Source: Shinella sp. UYSO24 (GTDB lineage: Bacteria > Pseudomonadota > Alphaproteobacteria > Rhizobiales > Rhizobiaceae). From it: a stretch of DNA of 64,000 nt. Location of the stretch: assembly GCA_902167985.1 (NCBI GenBank), contig CABHNZ010000003.1, forward strand, positions 248,001 to 312,000, read 5' to 3'. The notes under the pieces were generated by a model, which saw only the letters and a list, made by a program, of their open reading frames with translations, was not told the origin of the DNA and did no database searches. This document shows, in pieces, positions 1 through 8,168 of this stretch; within the stretch, counting starts at the first letter, position 1, and every line of letters begins with the position of its first letter. The position numbers and the translations under genes are program-made.

Positions 1-411
1 GGGCTCAGCCGCTGCCACCGGCAGCTCGGCTGCAGGCGTGCCATCCACGGCACGACGCAGGTTTGCCAGAAGCCGCTCGCTGGTCGCTTCATGATCGCCA
101 GCCGGCGTCTCGACGAGTGCCCGCATGTGATCCTTGGCTTCCAGAACGCACATGACCAGCGCCTGGTTTGCGGCCACTTCACCCTTGCGCACCCGGTCGA
201 AGGCGGTTTCGCAGTGATGGGTGAAGGCGGCCAGCGCCTCAAAGCCGAACATCGCCCCCGACCCTTTCAGGGTGTGCAGGCCGCGAAAGACGGCGTCGAT
301 CTGATCCTTGTCGCCAAGATTAACGTTGAGATCGAGCAGGCCCGCCTCGATCTGCTCCAGAAGCTCGGCGGCTTCCGTGCGAAAAACAGCAATAGGATCA
401 GGAAAACTCAT
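1..411 (-). CDS. cheA: Chemotaxis histidine kinase CheA, N-terminal part (cut by window edge)
   Basis: This is the first 137 codons of a CheA kinase that runs off the left edge. The protein starts MSFPDPIAVFRTEAAELLEQ. A phosphotransfer (Hpt) domain covers about residues 5-110, with the phospho-accepting histidine in the motif FRGLHTLKGSGAMFG near residue 48. An Ala/Pro-rich linker begins near residue 120. CheA autophosphorylates on this histidine and passes the phosphate to CheY. The ATG overlaps the end of cheY by four bases, so STAS-cheY-cheA form one operon. The CheA kinase and CheW-like domains lie outside the window; a stand-alone Hpt protein cannot be fully excluded. Confidence 0.85.
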   Translation of the reverse strand, partial: MSFPDPIAVFRTEAAELLEQIEAGLLDLNVNLGDKDQIDAVFRGLHTLKGSGAMFGFEALAAFTHHCETAFDRVRKGEVAANQALVMCVLEAKDHMRALVETPAGDHEATSERLLANLRRAVDGTPAAELPVAAAEP

Positions 412-775
412 CTGCCGAGTACCTTGCGCGCAATCTTGACGAGGCTTTCCGGATCAAAAGGCTTGGTCAGCCAGCCGGTGGCACCGGCCGCCTTTGCCTG
501 CTGCTTGAGCTCGGCATCGGATTCCGTGGTCAGAAAGATGACCGGGACACCCATATGGGCCGGAAGCTTGCGCAGTTCGCGGATCATCGTCAGGCCGTCC
601 ATATTCGGCATATTGAGATCGGTAACGACGAGATCGAATTCACCGGCATTCAGCTTGGCAATACCATCGACGCGTCGACAGCCTCGGTGACATCGTAACC
701 GGCATTGCTGAGGGCAACGCGCGTGGTGAGGCGAATGCTCGCCGAGTCATCGACGGTCAGAATACGGGCAGTCAT
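408..775 (-). CDS. cheY: CheY-type response regulator (reading frame broken by one base)
   Basis: A single receiver domain of about 122 residues. The first part reads MTARILTVDDSASIRLTTR, with the acidic pair DD. The second part carries the phosphorylation site DLNMPNMDGL, the switch threonine in IFLTTES and the lysine in LTKPFDP. The frame is lost near position 673, where GACGGCGTC appears as GACGCGTC (one G or C missing); restoring it joins EAVDGVDGIAKL and gives an unbroken CheY. The ATG overlaps the STAS stop (ATGA) and the stop overlaps the cheA start. It probably receives phosphate from the adjacent CheA. The break is most likely a sequence error. Confidence 0.85.
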
Positions 776-1095
776 TGGATCTTTCCTTGATGGAGCCAGA
801 ATTGGGCATCGTCGTCAGACAGCGCGTCGAGGAAGCCGGCGCGCCGGAGAAGGTCGAGAAGCTCGGCACCGGCAGGACGGGCCAGCGAGAGACGCTTGCC
901 GCTGACCTTGGCATAGACACGGGCGGCCTCGATGAGCTGCAGGAAGCTGATATCGATCTGCACATCGGACGGCAGCGAGATGACCGTCTCCTCATGAGCC
1001 TTGAGCGCTCCGAGAAGCTGCGCATGGATCGCGCCGGCTGTCCGCATGGTGAGGTTGCCTTCAAGCGACAAATGCGATGGCTGGGCAAAAATCAT
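772..1095 (-). CDS. STAS-domain protein of the chemosensory operon
   Basis: A 107-residue protein covering one STAS (anti-sigma antagonist-like) domain: N-terminal strand MIFAQPSHLSLEGNL, a central helix and strand around VQIDISFLQLIEAARV, and a C-terminal RPAGAELLDLLRRAGF helix. It is the first gene of STAS-cheY-cheA and is translationally coupled to cheY by an ATGA overlap. Rhizobial che operons carry a small protein of similar size and position (CheS, which aids CheA-dependent CheY dephosphorylation). Whether this is CheS or a separate adaptor is inference. No serine is obvious at the usual phosphorylation position. A perfect CtrA box lies 61 bp upstream. Confidence 0.75.
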   Translation of the reverse strand: MIFAQPSHLSLEGNLTMRTAGAIHAQLLGALKAHEETVISLPSDVQIDISFLQLIEAARVYAKVSGKRLSLARPAGAELLDLLRRAGFLDALSDDDAQFWLHQGKIQ

Positions 1096-1428
1096 CAGAT
1101 TTCCGACACATGTTCGAGATTTATTAAAATGTGACCGGAATGTGGATTTATACCCTTAATGGCGAGTTAAATCGCTTCGCCTAGTTTTTACGAAACATTT
1201 GTCATAGCCCGGTTTGCAGAGGTCAGATGTTAACCACGGCATCACAAAGCCAGATCTCATTTTCTTCCGATTAATACTGCTGCTTGCATGTTTCCCCCAC
1301 GCAAGATGCACGCCCGCTGCCTGCCATGGCCGCGGATGCAGACGAGCGACCGGAATAAAAACAGGGCGAAAAGACGTGGGCCGAATGGCCCGCCAACGGG
1401 GGATCCGGGCAAACCGGACAGGTGAGAC
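1096..1428. promoter_or_regulatory. Divergent promoter region of the chemosensory cluster
   Basis: This 333-base gap separates the STAS start (minus strand) from the receptor-like gene (plus strand) and must hold both promoters. The left 120 bases are AT-rich relative to the surroundings and contain a perfect CtrA box at 1156-1170. The right part near 1422 has AGGTGAGAC just before the GTG start of the plus-strand gene, a usable ribosome binding site. I see no open frame or RNA gene here. Confidence 0.5.
1156..1170. promoter_or_regulatory. CtrA box (TTAA-N7-TTAA) upstream of the STAS-cheY-cheA operon
   Basis: The sequence TTAATGGCGAGTTAA matches the full CtrA consensus TTAA-N7-TTAA exactly. 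It sits 61 bp before the STAS start codon and about 260 bp before the divergent receptor-like gene. CtrA is the cell-cycle master regulator of alphaproteobacteria and controls many motility and division genes. Two more perfect boxes in this window also lie in promoter gaps, which supports real function. Binding itself is inferred. Confidence 0.6.
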
Positions 1429-3177
1429 GTGGTAGCAGCAGCAATTCTGAAACCGGCAATCGAAACGACAATCGACCGCTCCGCGCTGGTCGACCGCATG
1501 GAACAGGCGCGGGCAAGAATTGAGGAGCGCTTTCTCGAAGGCGGCGCCTCGCTGCTGGCGATCCTCGACGTCCTCAACAAGCTGGTCGCCTCGCTGGATC
1601 AGGTGACGAACTCGCTCGACGAAGGCACGGCCCGCGCGACCGTGATGGAACTGGAGACGACCGTTTCCCGCCTGTCGCAGCTCAAGGATATCGAAAACTC
1701 CCGGCGCACGCAGTTTCAGGATATCGCAGCTTCCGAGCGCAATCTTCGCCCTCATATCGCCGACATGCTGGAAACGCTTCGCTATCTGCGGACATTTGCC
1801 GTCACGGCAAAGATCACCGGCGCCAGCATTCCCGATTTCAGCGCCTTCGCCGAGGAGATCCTCGCGCGTATCCAGGATGGCACGCGGCAGGTCGATACCT
1901 TTGCAGAGAAATCCGCCTCGCTTGGCCGCGGCCTCGGCTCCATCATGGGGCAGGGCGACGCGATCATCCGTAACTTCGAAGTCACGATCCCCAATATCGT
2001 CACGGAACTGGCGGCCGGCGGCAAATCGATCGACAGCCACCGGAAACTGCTCGGCGAGCGGGCTGCAAAGGTGAGCACCGTTGCCCGCACGATCCAGGGC
2101 AAGCTTGCCAGCACGCTCTCGGCCATGCAGATCGGCGACATTACCCGGCAGAGGATCGAACACTGCCAGGCCGCACTGACCATCACCGAGGATTATCTCG
2201 CCTCGCCGGAGGCATCCGGTCTAGGCATGGCGCAGAAGGACAGCCTCTCGGCGCTTGTGCATGAGCTTGTCTGCGCCCAACTTCACGACACGATGGACGA
2301 TTTCGACCGCGACACCGCCAAGATCGTCGCCAATGTCTCCGGCTTCCGCTCGGACCTGCGCGCCATTGAGGCCGTGCGGATCGAGATGAGTGGCGGCGAA
2401 CAGGATGCGGCAGGCAGCGGCGACAGCGCGATACGCATGCTCGAAAATGCCGTGACATCCGCGAAGAATGCCGTCGGCGACGTCGAGACCGTCGCGCAGG
2501 TCGGCGCCGAACTGGCACGCAGCACCGGCCGCACTGTTGGCGAGCTGGTGCAGGGGATCAACATGATCCAGCTCGTCCGCACCGATATTCACTACATGGC
2601 GCTCAACACCAACCTGCGCTGCAGCAAGATCGGTGATGAGGGTCGGGCGATCAACGTCGTGACGGCGGAACTGCGCAATTTTGCCGGTCAGCTGGACGAA
2701 ACCTCGGACAAGGTTCTCGCCGAACTGGGCTCGCTCGAAAAGACCGCACAGATCCTGAACCAGATCGAAGAGGATGCCGCCGGCGGCCCGCTTTCGGAAC
2801 GTCTGGAAAGAGCGGTGCAGAACATTCGCAATGTCGGCAACCGCATGGATGAGCAGATGTCGTCGCTTGGCGCGCAGAGCAGTCTCGCGGTCAGCAGCAT
2901 CGAAACATCGCTCGCGGGCCTGGATTTCCAGGCGGAACTCGGTGCGGTGCTGCGAGCCTGTGCCACCGACATGGCAGCCGCCCGGCAGGACATTGCCCTT
3001 GCGAGCGGAACGGAGACGGCGCTTGCCGCGATAGGCGGGAAGATCGCGGCCACCTATACGATGGTGTCCGAGCGGCATATCCATGCGTCTATATTCGGAA
3101 CCGAGATCGCGGCCGAGCCGGCTCCCGCGCTGTCGCTGGTGATGAGCGATGACGACATCGATGACGCGCTTTTCTGA
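1429..3177 (+). CDS. Soluble receptor-like chemosensory protein with altered signalling tip
   Basis: A 582-residue protein, mostly predicted helical and coiled-coil, with no membrane segment. The start is GTG at 1429, preceded by AGGTGAGAC. Near residues 385-420 it has a hairpin region, HYMALNTNLRCSKIGDEGR followed by AINVVTAELRNFAGQ. This lines up with the tip of methyl-accepting chemotaxis proteins (ALNAAIEAARAGE, then GRGFAVVAEEVR), but most residues of the Glu/Ala-rich part are replaced. The C terminus is acidic (SDDDIDDALF). It is divergent from STAS-cheY-cheA and probably feeds that pathway as a cytoplasmic sensor or scaffold. The gene is intact. The ligand is unknown, and an alternative role as a coiled-coil chemotaxis regulator is possible. 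Confidence 0.65.
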   Translation: MVAAAILKPAIETTIDRSALVDRMEQARARIEERFLEGGASLLAILDVLNKLVASLDQVTNSLDEGTARATVMELETTVSRLSQLKDIENSRRTQFQDIAASERNLRPHIADMLETLRYLRTFAVTAKITGASIPDFSAFAEEILARIQDGTRQVDTFAEKSASLGRGLGSIMGQGDAIIRNFEVTIPNIVTELAAGGKSIDSHRKLLGERAAKVSTVARTIQGKLASTLSAMQIGDITRQRIEHCQAALTITEDYLASPEASGLGMAQKDSLSALVHELVCAQLHDTMDDFDRDTAKIVANVSGFRSDLRAIEAVRIEMSGGEQDAAGSGDSAIRMLENAVTSAKNAVGDVETVAQVGAELARSTGRTVGELVQGINMIQLVRTDIHYMALNTNLRCSKIGDEGRAINVVTAELRNFAGQLDETSDKVLAELGSLEKTAQILNQIEEDAAGGPLSERLERAVQNIRNVGNRMDEQMSSLGAQSSLAVSSIETSLAGLDFQAELGAVLRACATDMAAARQDIALASGTETALAAIGGKIAATYTMVSERHIHASIFGTEIAAEPAPALSLVMSDDDIDDALF

Positions 3178-3202
3178 TCGGCCCAACGCGGGCTGAACCC
3201 GA

Positions 3203-3220
3203 GCCTGTCTCGTGACAGGC
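3203..3220 (+). terminator. Stem-loop after the receptor-like gene
   Basis: GCCTGTC-TCGT-GACAGGC forms a perfect 7-bp stem with a 4-base loop, 26 bases after the plus-strand stop codon. It is followed by GCGCCTTTCG, only a weak T tract. It lies between two convergent genes and may end transcription of the plus-strand gene. Confidence 0.45.
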
Positions 3221-3266
3221 GCCTTTCGTCACTTCGGCCAAAGCCATGGCCGGAGCGACGTCAGGC

Positions 3267-3988
3267 TCAGTGCAGGCCACCGACCCCGAGCAGGCGCTCA
3301 ACCGTTGCCTGATCACCGGACAGGGCCTGTGGCGTGCCCTGCCATGCGATCCGCCCGCGCTCCAGCACGATCACGCTGTCGGCGAAATCAAGCGCGCTCT
3401 GTATCCGCTGCTCCACGAGCAGGATGGTCATGTCGCCGGTCGTCGCCAGCGTCCCGAAAGCGGCCATCAACTCCTCGCAGATGACGGGCGCCAGACTTCC
3501 AGCGGCTCGTCGAGCAGAAGCAGGCTCGGCTTGCCGAGAATGCTGCGGGCCGTCGACAGCATCTGCTGTTCGCCGCCGGAAAGCTGGTTGCCGAGATTGC
3601 GGCGGCGCTCCTTGAGGCGCGGAAACATGCCATACGCTTCCTCGATCGCATCCTTCGGCCGGTCTTTCAGCCCGACCTGCAGGTTTTCCTCGACCGTCAG
3701 CGTCGGAAAGACATCCCGCGTCTGCGGCACATAACCAAGCCCTGCCCGGGCACGGGTGGCACTGGGCTCCTTTGTGATATCGCGCCCGCCGAGGCGGATC
3801 TCGCCCTCGAAACGGCGCGTCTGGCCGGCAAGCGTGGCAAAGAGGCTGGTCTTTCCCATGCCGTTACGGCCAAGCACCGCCAACCGCGCCCCGGCGGGCA
3901 CGGAAAACGAAATCCCCTCGATCACCCGCGTCGGGCCATAGCCGGCCGACAGGTTCACGACTTCAAGCGGCGCTGCCGGCATTCGCAT
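3267..3988 (-). CDS. LIV-type ABC transporter ATPase, LivF-like (frame broken once)
   Basis: ATP-binding subunit of a branched-chain-amino-acid-type importer, about 240 residues. Visible motifs are Walker A GRNGMGKTS (near residue 39), Q-loop YVPQTRDVF, signature LSGGEQQML, Walker B LLLLDEP and the H/switch region VEQRIQSALDFADS. The frame breaks near 3496, where DEPLEGLAPVICEELM needs one more G (GGT read as GT); both sides are otherwise perfect. It is the last of five genes, probably SBP-permease-permease-ATPase-ATPase, and overlaps the preceding ATPase by 26 bases. The system lies beside the pca operon and resembles PcaX of the protocatechuate importer PcaMNVWX; that assignment is inferred from position. 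Confidence 0.85.
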
Positions 3989-4727
3989 AACTCCCGAGAT
4001 AGGCTTCGCGGACCCGCTGGTCTTTTGTGACGGCCTGCGGCGATCCGTCGAAAATCACAGTGCCGGCCGCAAGCACGACGACGCGCGTGGCAAAGCGGAA
4101 GACCAGATCCATGTCATGGTCGATCATCAGGATCGCGAGATCCTTCGGCAACTGATCGAGCGCCCGCTCGATCCGCGCCGTCTCAAGCTGCGGCACGCCG
4201 GCAGCGGGCTCGTCCAGAAGCAGAACCTTGGGCTTCAGTGCCATGGCAAGCGCGATTTCCAGGAGCCGCTGCTGGCCATAGGCGATCTCGCGAACCTTCA
4301 GATGCGAAAGCTCGATGAGCCCGAGAAGCGAAAGGATTTCCCGCACCTCGGCCATGACCGAAGACTTGGCCGAATAGTGGCCGGCCATGCCGCCTGCTTT
4401 ACCGTCGCGCTGCAGGATGGCAAGCGCCACGTGCTCTTCAGGCGTCATATCGGGGAAAAGCCGCGTCACCTGAAAGGAGCGGATCAGGCCTCGCTGCACC
4501 CGCGCTGCCGGTCTAAGGCCCGTCACATCCTCGCCATTCAGTGTGACACGGCCCGCATCCGGTTTGATATGGCCGGTGACGAGATTGACGAATGTCGTCT
4601 TGCCCGCGCCGTTCGGCCCGATCAGCGCCAGCCTGTCGCCGGGAGCCATGCGGATGCTCACATCGTTCGTCACCGCCAGCGCGCCAAAATTCTTCCTGAG
4701 GTTGGAGACTTCGAAGAGCGTGCTCAT
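3963..4727 (-). CDS. LIV-type ABC transporter ATPase, LivG-like
   Basis: A 254-residue ATPase subunit starting MSTLFEVSNLRKNFG. It has Walker A GPNGAGKTT near residue 38, Walker B VLLLDEPAAG and switch histidine MIDHDMDLVF. The usual LSGG signature is replaced by IAYGQQRLLEI, as is common in LivG. The family energises uptake of branched-chain amino acids, amides or aromatic acids. The ATG at 4727 overlaps the end of the preceding permease (ATGA), so the two are translationally coupled. An open frame extends upstream, but it lies inside the permease and is ignored. By position it would correspond to PcaW of a protocatechuate importer. Confidence 0.88.
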   Translation of the reverse strand: MSTLFEVSNLRKNFGALAVTNDVSIRMAPGDRLALIGPNGAGKTTFVNLVTGHIKPDAGRVTLNGEDVTGLRPAARVQRGLIRSFQVTRLFPDMTPEEHVALAILQRDGKAGGMAGHYSAKSSVMAEVREILSLLGLIELSHLKVREIAYGQQRLLEIALAMALKPKVLLLDEPAAGVPQLETARIERALDQLPKDLAILMIDHDMDLVFRFATRVVVLAAGTVIFDGSPQAVTKDQRVREAYLGSYANAGSAA

Positions 4728-5746
4728 GCGGCTGCCCTCCCCTTGCGCACCCGTGACCGGCGCTCGAAATAGGCGGCGGCCGTGCCATAAAGCCCCTTCG
4801 GCGCGAAAAGCACGACGGCGATCAGGAGCACGCCGACAATCGTCAGCCAGTGGAAGGGATTGGCGGCAGAGACCGTATCCTCGAAGAACATGAAGACGAC
4901 CGTTCCGACCATGGCGCCATAGAGCGAGCCGGTGCCGCCGAGAACGAGCATGACCAGCGATTCTGCCGAGAGCGTGAAGGACAGGCTGTCGAGCCCGACG
5001 ACCTGGGTGGAAATCGCCGAAAGCGCACCGCCGAGGCCCGCCACGGCACCGGAGATGACATACATGCGGATCAGCACCGACCGCACGGAGGCCCCCATCG
5101 CCGCCACACGCACCGGATCCTCCTTGACGCCGCGCGCCAGCATGCCGAAGGGCGAACGGACGAGGATGCGCAGGAGAACGAAGGTGACGAGCAGCAGTGC
5201 TACGCCGTAGACATAGGCAGTATGGCCGAAGAGATCGAATTCGAACCGGCCGAAAATCGCATCGGGCATGATCCCCGACAGGCCGTCGCTGCCGCCGGTC
5301 CATGCGGAGGCCTTGTTGGCCGCCTCCTGAAACAGGTGGATGACCGCGATCGACAGAACGAGTTGGGCAAGCCCATGGGCCCGAAGAACCACGATGCCTG
5401 AGATCAGGCCGGCGATTGCGCCGCAGACAAGGCCGACCAGCGTCATCGTCAGCGGTTCGGTAATGCCGAAATGGGCCGCTGCGATACCTGAACCATAGGC
5501 GCCTGCACCAAAAAGCGCCGCATGGCCGAGCGTCGCCACGCCGCAATATCCGGTGACGAGATCGATCGCCAGGACCAGAAGCATGGTGGAGATGATATGG
5601 GTGAGCAGCGCCAGATTATCGGGAAACAGCAGATAGCCGGCAATACCGCAGACGACGATCGCCACGGCGCCGATCAGGCCACGGTCCGCCCGGCGCGCAG
5701 GCGCGGTCTGCGTGTGGTCATTGGTGGAATGGGTCGAGAGCGCCAT
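4724..5746 (-). CDS. LIV-type ABC transporter permease, LivM-like
   Basis: A 340-residue inner-membrane permease. The first membrane segment is at about residues 25-45 (GLIGAVAIVVCGIAGYLLF), and about nine hydrophobic segments follow. The family-typical stretches TLGHAALFGAGAYG and VLGGTGSLYGAMVG are present, as is the cytoplasmic loop KEDPVRVAAMGASVRSVLIR that contacts the ATPase. It pairs with the LivH-like permease to form the channel. Start and stop overlap the neighbours, showing a tight operon. The frame is intact. The substrate is not readable from the sequence; the next operon (pca) suggests protocatechuate or a related aromatic acid. Confidence 0.88.
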   Translation of the reverse strand: MALSTHSTNDHTQTAPARRADRGLIGAVAIVVCGIAGYLLFPDNLALLTHIISTMLLVLAIDLVTGYCGVATLGHAALFGAGAYGSGIAAAHFGITEPLTMTLVGLVCGAIAGLISGIVVLRAHGLAQLVLSIAVIHLFQEAANKASAWTGGSDGLSGIMPDAIFGRFEFDLFGHTAYVYGVALLLVTFVLLRILVRSPFGMLARGVKEDPVRVAAMGASVRSVLIRMYVISGAVAGLGGALSAISTQVVGLDSLSFTLSAESLVMLVLGGTGSLYGAMVGTVVFMFFEDTVSAANPFHWLTIVGVLLIAVVLFAPKGLYGTAAAYFERRSRVRKGRAAA

Positions 5747-6608
5747 CAGCGGAACCGTCCTGCAAGGCCACGCGGGAAGAGCGTCACGATGACGATCACC
5801 GCCAGATAGAAGAAGAATTCACCGTATTCCGGGGCAAAGTAGCGCCCGGTCGTATCGATCGCGCCAAGCAGAAGACAGGCAATCAGCGCACCGGGAATGG
5901 AGCCTGCGCCGCCGACGGAGACGACGACGAGGAACGTCACCATGTAGCGCAGCGCATAATAGGGCTCGACAGGAAGCAGTTCCGCGCCGAGCACACCGCC
6001 CAGGGCTGCAAGACCGATGGCCACCGCGAAGCTCACCGCATAGACGACCTGCGTTCTTACCCCGAGCGAGGCGGCCATGGCGGCGTTATCGACCGTCGCC
6101 CGCAGCTTCGTGCCGAAAGCCGTTCGCTCAATCAGCAGCCAGAGGCGCCGGCAACGACAAGGCCGCAGACGATCGAAAACAGCCGGTGTGTGGCAATGGT
6201 GCGGAAGCCGAGATCGACCGAGCCCTGCAGCATCGACGGCAGGGGAATAGTCTTCAGCGTCGGGCCGAAGGCAAAATTGGCAATGCCGATCACGCAGAAG
6301 GTAATGCCGATCGTCATCAGCACCTGTGTCAGTTCCGGCTGGCCATAGATGCGCCGATAGAGAAACCGCTCTACGGGAATAGCGATGATGACGGTGCCGA
6401 TGATCGCGACCAGCACACCGACACCATAGCCAAGCCCGAGATCCCGGGCGGCATAGGAGGCGAAATAACCGCCGATCATCGCAAAGGCGCCATGCGCCAG
6501 ATTGATCACCCGCATCAGGCCCATCGTTACCGAAAGCCCGATCGAGATGATGAAGAGCACCATGCCATAGGCGAGTGCATCAACGGCAATGCTGAGGACC
6601 GTCTGCAT
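5746..6608 (-). CDS. LIV-type ABC transporter permease, LivH-like (frame broken once)
   Basis: A permease of about 287 residues that starts MQTVLSIAVDALAYGMVLF. It carries the LivH-type motif MRVINLAHGAFAMIGGY near residue 35 and ends in VTLFPRGLAGRFR. The frame is lost near 6145, where GCCCTCTGG (residues ALW) is read as GCCTCTGG; adding one C joins VVAGALWLLIERTAFGTKLR. It makes the membrane channel with the LivM-like subunit. The stop overlaps the LivM-like start (TGATG). About 190 bases separate it from the binding-protein gene upstream, with a stem-loop at 6727-6750. Confidence 0.85.
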
Positions 6609-6726
6609 GGTTCTCCGGTTTCCCTTGTTGTCGAATTGCTGCGGGCAGATATTGCCCGCCATCCGGCCGTCGTCAGCGTCCGACCATGCGCTGCAATAAG
6701 CCAAGGCCTCACGCTATCCGCCGCCG

Positions 6727-6750
6727 CCCTCCCCCATTGCAGGGAGAGGG
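6727..6750. repeat. Intergenic palindrome between binding protein and permease genes
   Basis: CCCTCCCCC-ATTGCA-GGGAGAGGG forms a 9-bp stem with one mismatch and a 6-base loop. It lies 45 bases after the binding-protein stop. Such hairpins between a binding-protein gene and its permease genes often stabilise the upstream message or lower downstream expression. It also resembles short GC-rich palindromes common in rhizobial intergenic DNA. Confidence 0.45.
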
Positions 6751-6795
6751 TTGCGGGTAAAAGACGTCTCCTGGCGCGAGCAGGCCGAGAGAGAC

Positions 6796-7971
6796 TTACT
6801 TCTTGAGCGCCGCCAGACCGGGATCACCCTGCTTTTCGAAGGTCTGGATTTCCTTGTTGTAATATTTCCCGTCAGACCCCTTGGCGACCTCGCGCAGATA
6901 GATGTTCTGCGTGATATGGCGGCTGTCTGGATCGATCGTGACGGGGCCTCGCGGGCTCGTCCAGGAGAGGCCCTTGACCGCTTCGACAGCGTTCTTGGCA
7001 TCCTGCTTGCCCTTGGTCGCCTCGATCATCTTGGAAATCACATACATGCCGTCGAAGGCGCCGACGGCCGGGAAGGAAAGCTCGGCCGGGTTGCCGATCG
7101 CCTTTTCAGCGGCAGCAACGAAGGCCTTGTTTTCCGGGCTGTCATGCGAAACGGCATAGTGGAACGTGGTCGTCAGGCCGAGACCTGCCTCACCAAGCGC
7201 CGGCAGATCGGATTCCTGCGTCAGGTCGCCGGTCGCCAGGAACTTGATGCCCGCAGCCTTCAGACCGTTTTCGTTATAGGCCTTGACGAAGGCAAGTGTC
7301 GGCGGGCCGGAGGGCAGGAAGACGAACAGGGCCTGCGCACCGCTATCCTTGACGCGCTGCATCATCGGCGCGAAATCATTGGTCGAGAGCGGCATGCGGA
7401 TCGATTCCACCACGCTGCCGCCTTCCTTCTCGAAAGCCGTCTTGAAGGCGGTCTGGGCATCGACGCCTGGGCCGTAATCGCTCACCAGCGTGATCGCCTT
7501 GGCAACGCCCGCATCCTTCGCCACCTTGGCGATCGGGCTTGCGGTCTGCCAGGTGGTGAACGAGGTACGCACCACATAGGGGCTGCTCGTCACGATCGCC
7601 GATGTCGCGGCATTCATCACCACCATCGGCACATTGCCCTGCTGCAGAAGCGGCGTTGCGGCCATAGCGTCAGGCGTGAAATAGAAGCCGGCCAGATACT
7701 GGACCTTCTCGCGGACGATCAGCTCCTGCGCCAGCGACTTCGACTGCGCCGGGTTGGCGGTCGGCACGTCGCGGTAGACGACCTCGATCTCGTGATCGCC
7801 GACCTTCTTGCCGTTCAGCGCGAAGAAGGCATCGATGCCCGCCTTGAAATTCTTGCCCTGCAAGGCAAACGGGCCCGAGAAAGGCCCAACGACACCGACC
7901 TTGATCGTGTCGGCATGGGCAACGCCTGCAGCCAAAGCAGCCACGGCGAACGCCAAAGTAAATTTCTTCAT
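6796..7971 (-). CDS. LIV-type ABC transporter periplasmic binding protein (PcaM-like)
   Basis: A 391-residue periplasmic binding protein. A signal peptide is clear: MKKFTLAFAVAALAAGVAHA, cut before DTIKVG. The ATG at 7971 is chosen because GGGAGGATATC precedes it; an in-frame upstream extension is not needed. Type I periplasmic fold marks include VGPFSGPFALQGKNFKAG at the start and the hinge region FPAVGAFDGMYVISK. It captures the solute and delivers it to the downstream permeases. In Sinorhizobium a PcaQ-regulated transporter of this class (PcaMNVWX) takes up protocatechuate. Here the gene follows pcaB, and a possible PcaQ site lies 106-121 bp upstream. The substrate is therefore inferred. 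Confidence 0.85.
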   Translation of the reverse strand: MKKFTLAFAVAALAAGVAHADTIKVGVVGPFSGPFALQGKNFKAGIDAFFALNGKKVGDHEIEVVYRDVPTANPAQSKSLAQELIVREKVQYLAGFYFTPDAMAATPLLQQGNVPMVVMNAATSAIVTSSPYVVRTSFTTWQTASPIAKVAKDAGVAKAITLVSDYGPGVDAQTAFKTAFEKEGGSVVESIRMPLSTNDFAPMMQRVKDSGAQALFVFLPSGPPTLAFVKAYNENGLKAAGIKFLATGDLTQESDLPALGEAGLGLTTTFHYAVSHDSPENKAFVAAAEKAIGNPAELSFPAVGAFDGMYVISKMIEATKGKQDAKNAVEAVKGLSWTSPRGPVTIDPDSRHITQNIYLREVAKGSDGKYYNKEIQTFEKQGDPGLAALKK

Positions 7972-8076
7972 GATATCCTCCCTCGGCAGCACGTCCCTCG
8001 GACGCTCCTCAATGCTGCAAATTTGAGACTGCCCCATACCTGATGGTGATGTAAAATAAATTATCTGCCATCACCC

Positions 8077-8092
8077 ATATCGAAGCGGTTAT
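8077..8092 (-). promoter_or_regulatory. Possible PcaQ operator upstream of the ABC transporter
   Basis: Read on the minus strand, the sequence is ATAACC-GCTT-CGATAT. PcaQ sites in Sinorhizobium follow ATAACC-N4-GGTTAA: the first half matches 6 of 6 and the second 3 of 6. It lies 106 bp before the binding-protein ATG, a sensible distance for a LysR-type activator. The full-quality site before pcaD makes this weaker copy plausible, but it is only a candidate. Confidence 0.35.
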
Positions 8093-8110
8093 GAATTTGC
8101 GAGATGGTGC

Positions 8111-8130
8111 GGGCGGTAAAATAACCGCCC
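8111..8130. terminator. Stem-loop between pcaB and the transporter genes
   Basis: GGGCGGT-AAAATA-ACCGCCC is a perfect 7-bp stem with a 6-base loop, 39 bases past the pcaB stop. No T run follows on the minus strand. It may end or attenuate the pca transcript ahead of the transporter promoter. Confidence 0.4.
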
Positions 8131-8168
8131 GGATCCCGGCAAATCGAATGCACTTCGGCTGTGTCGAC

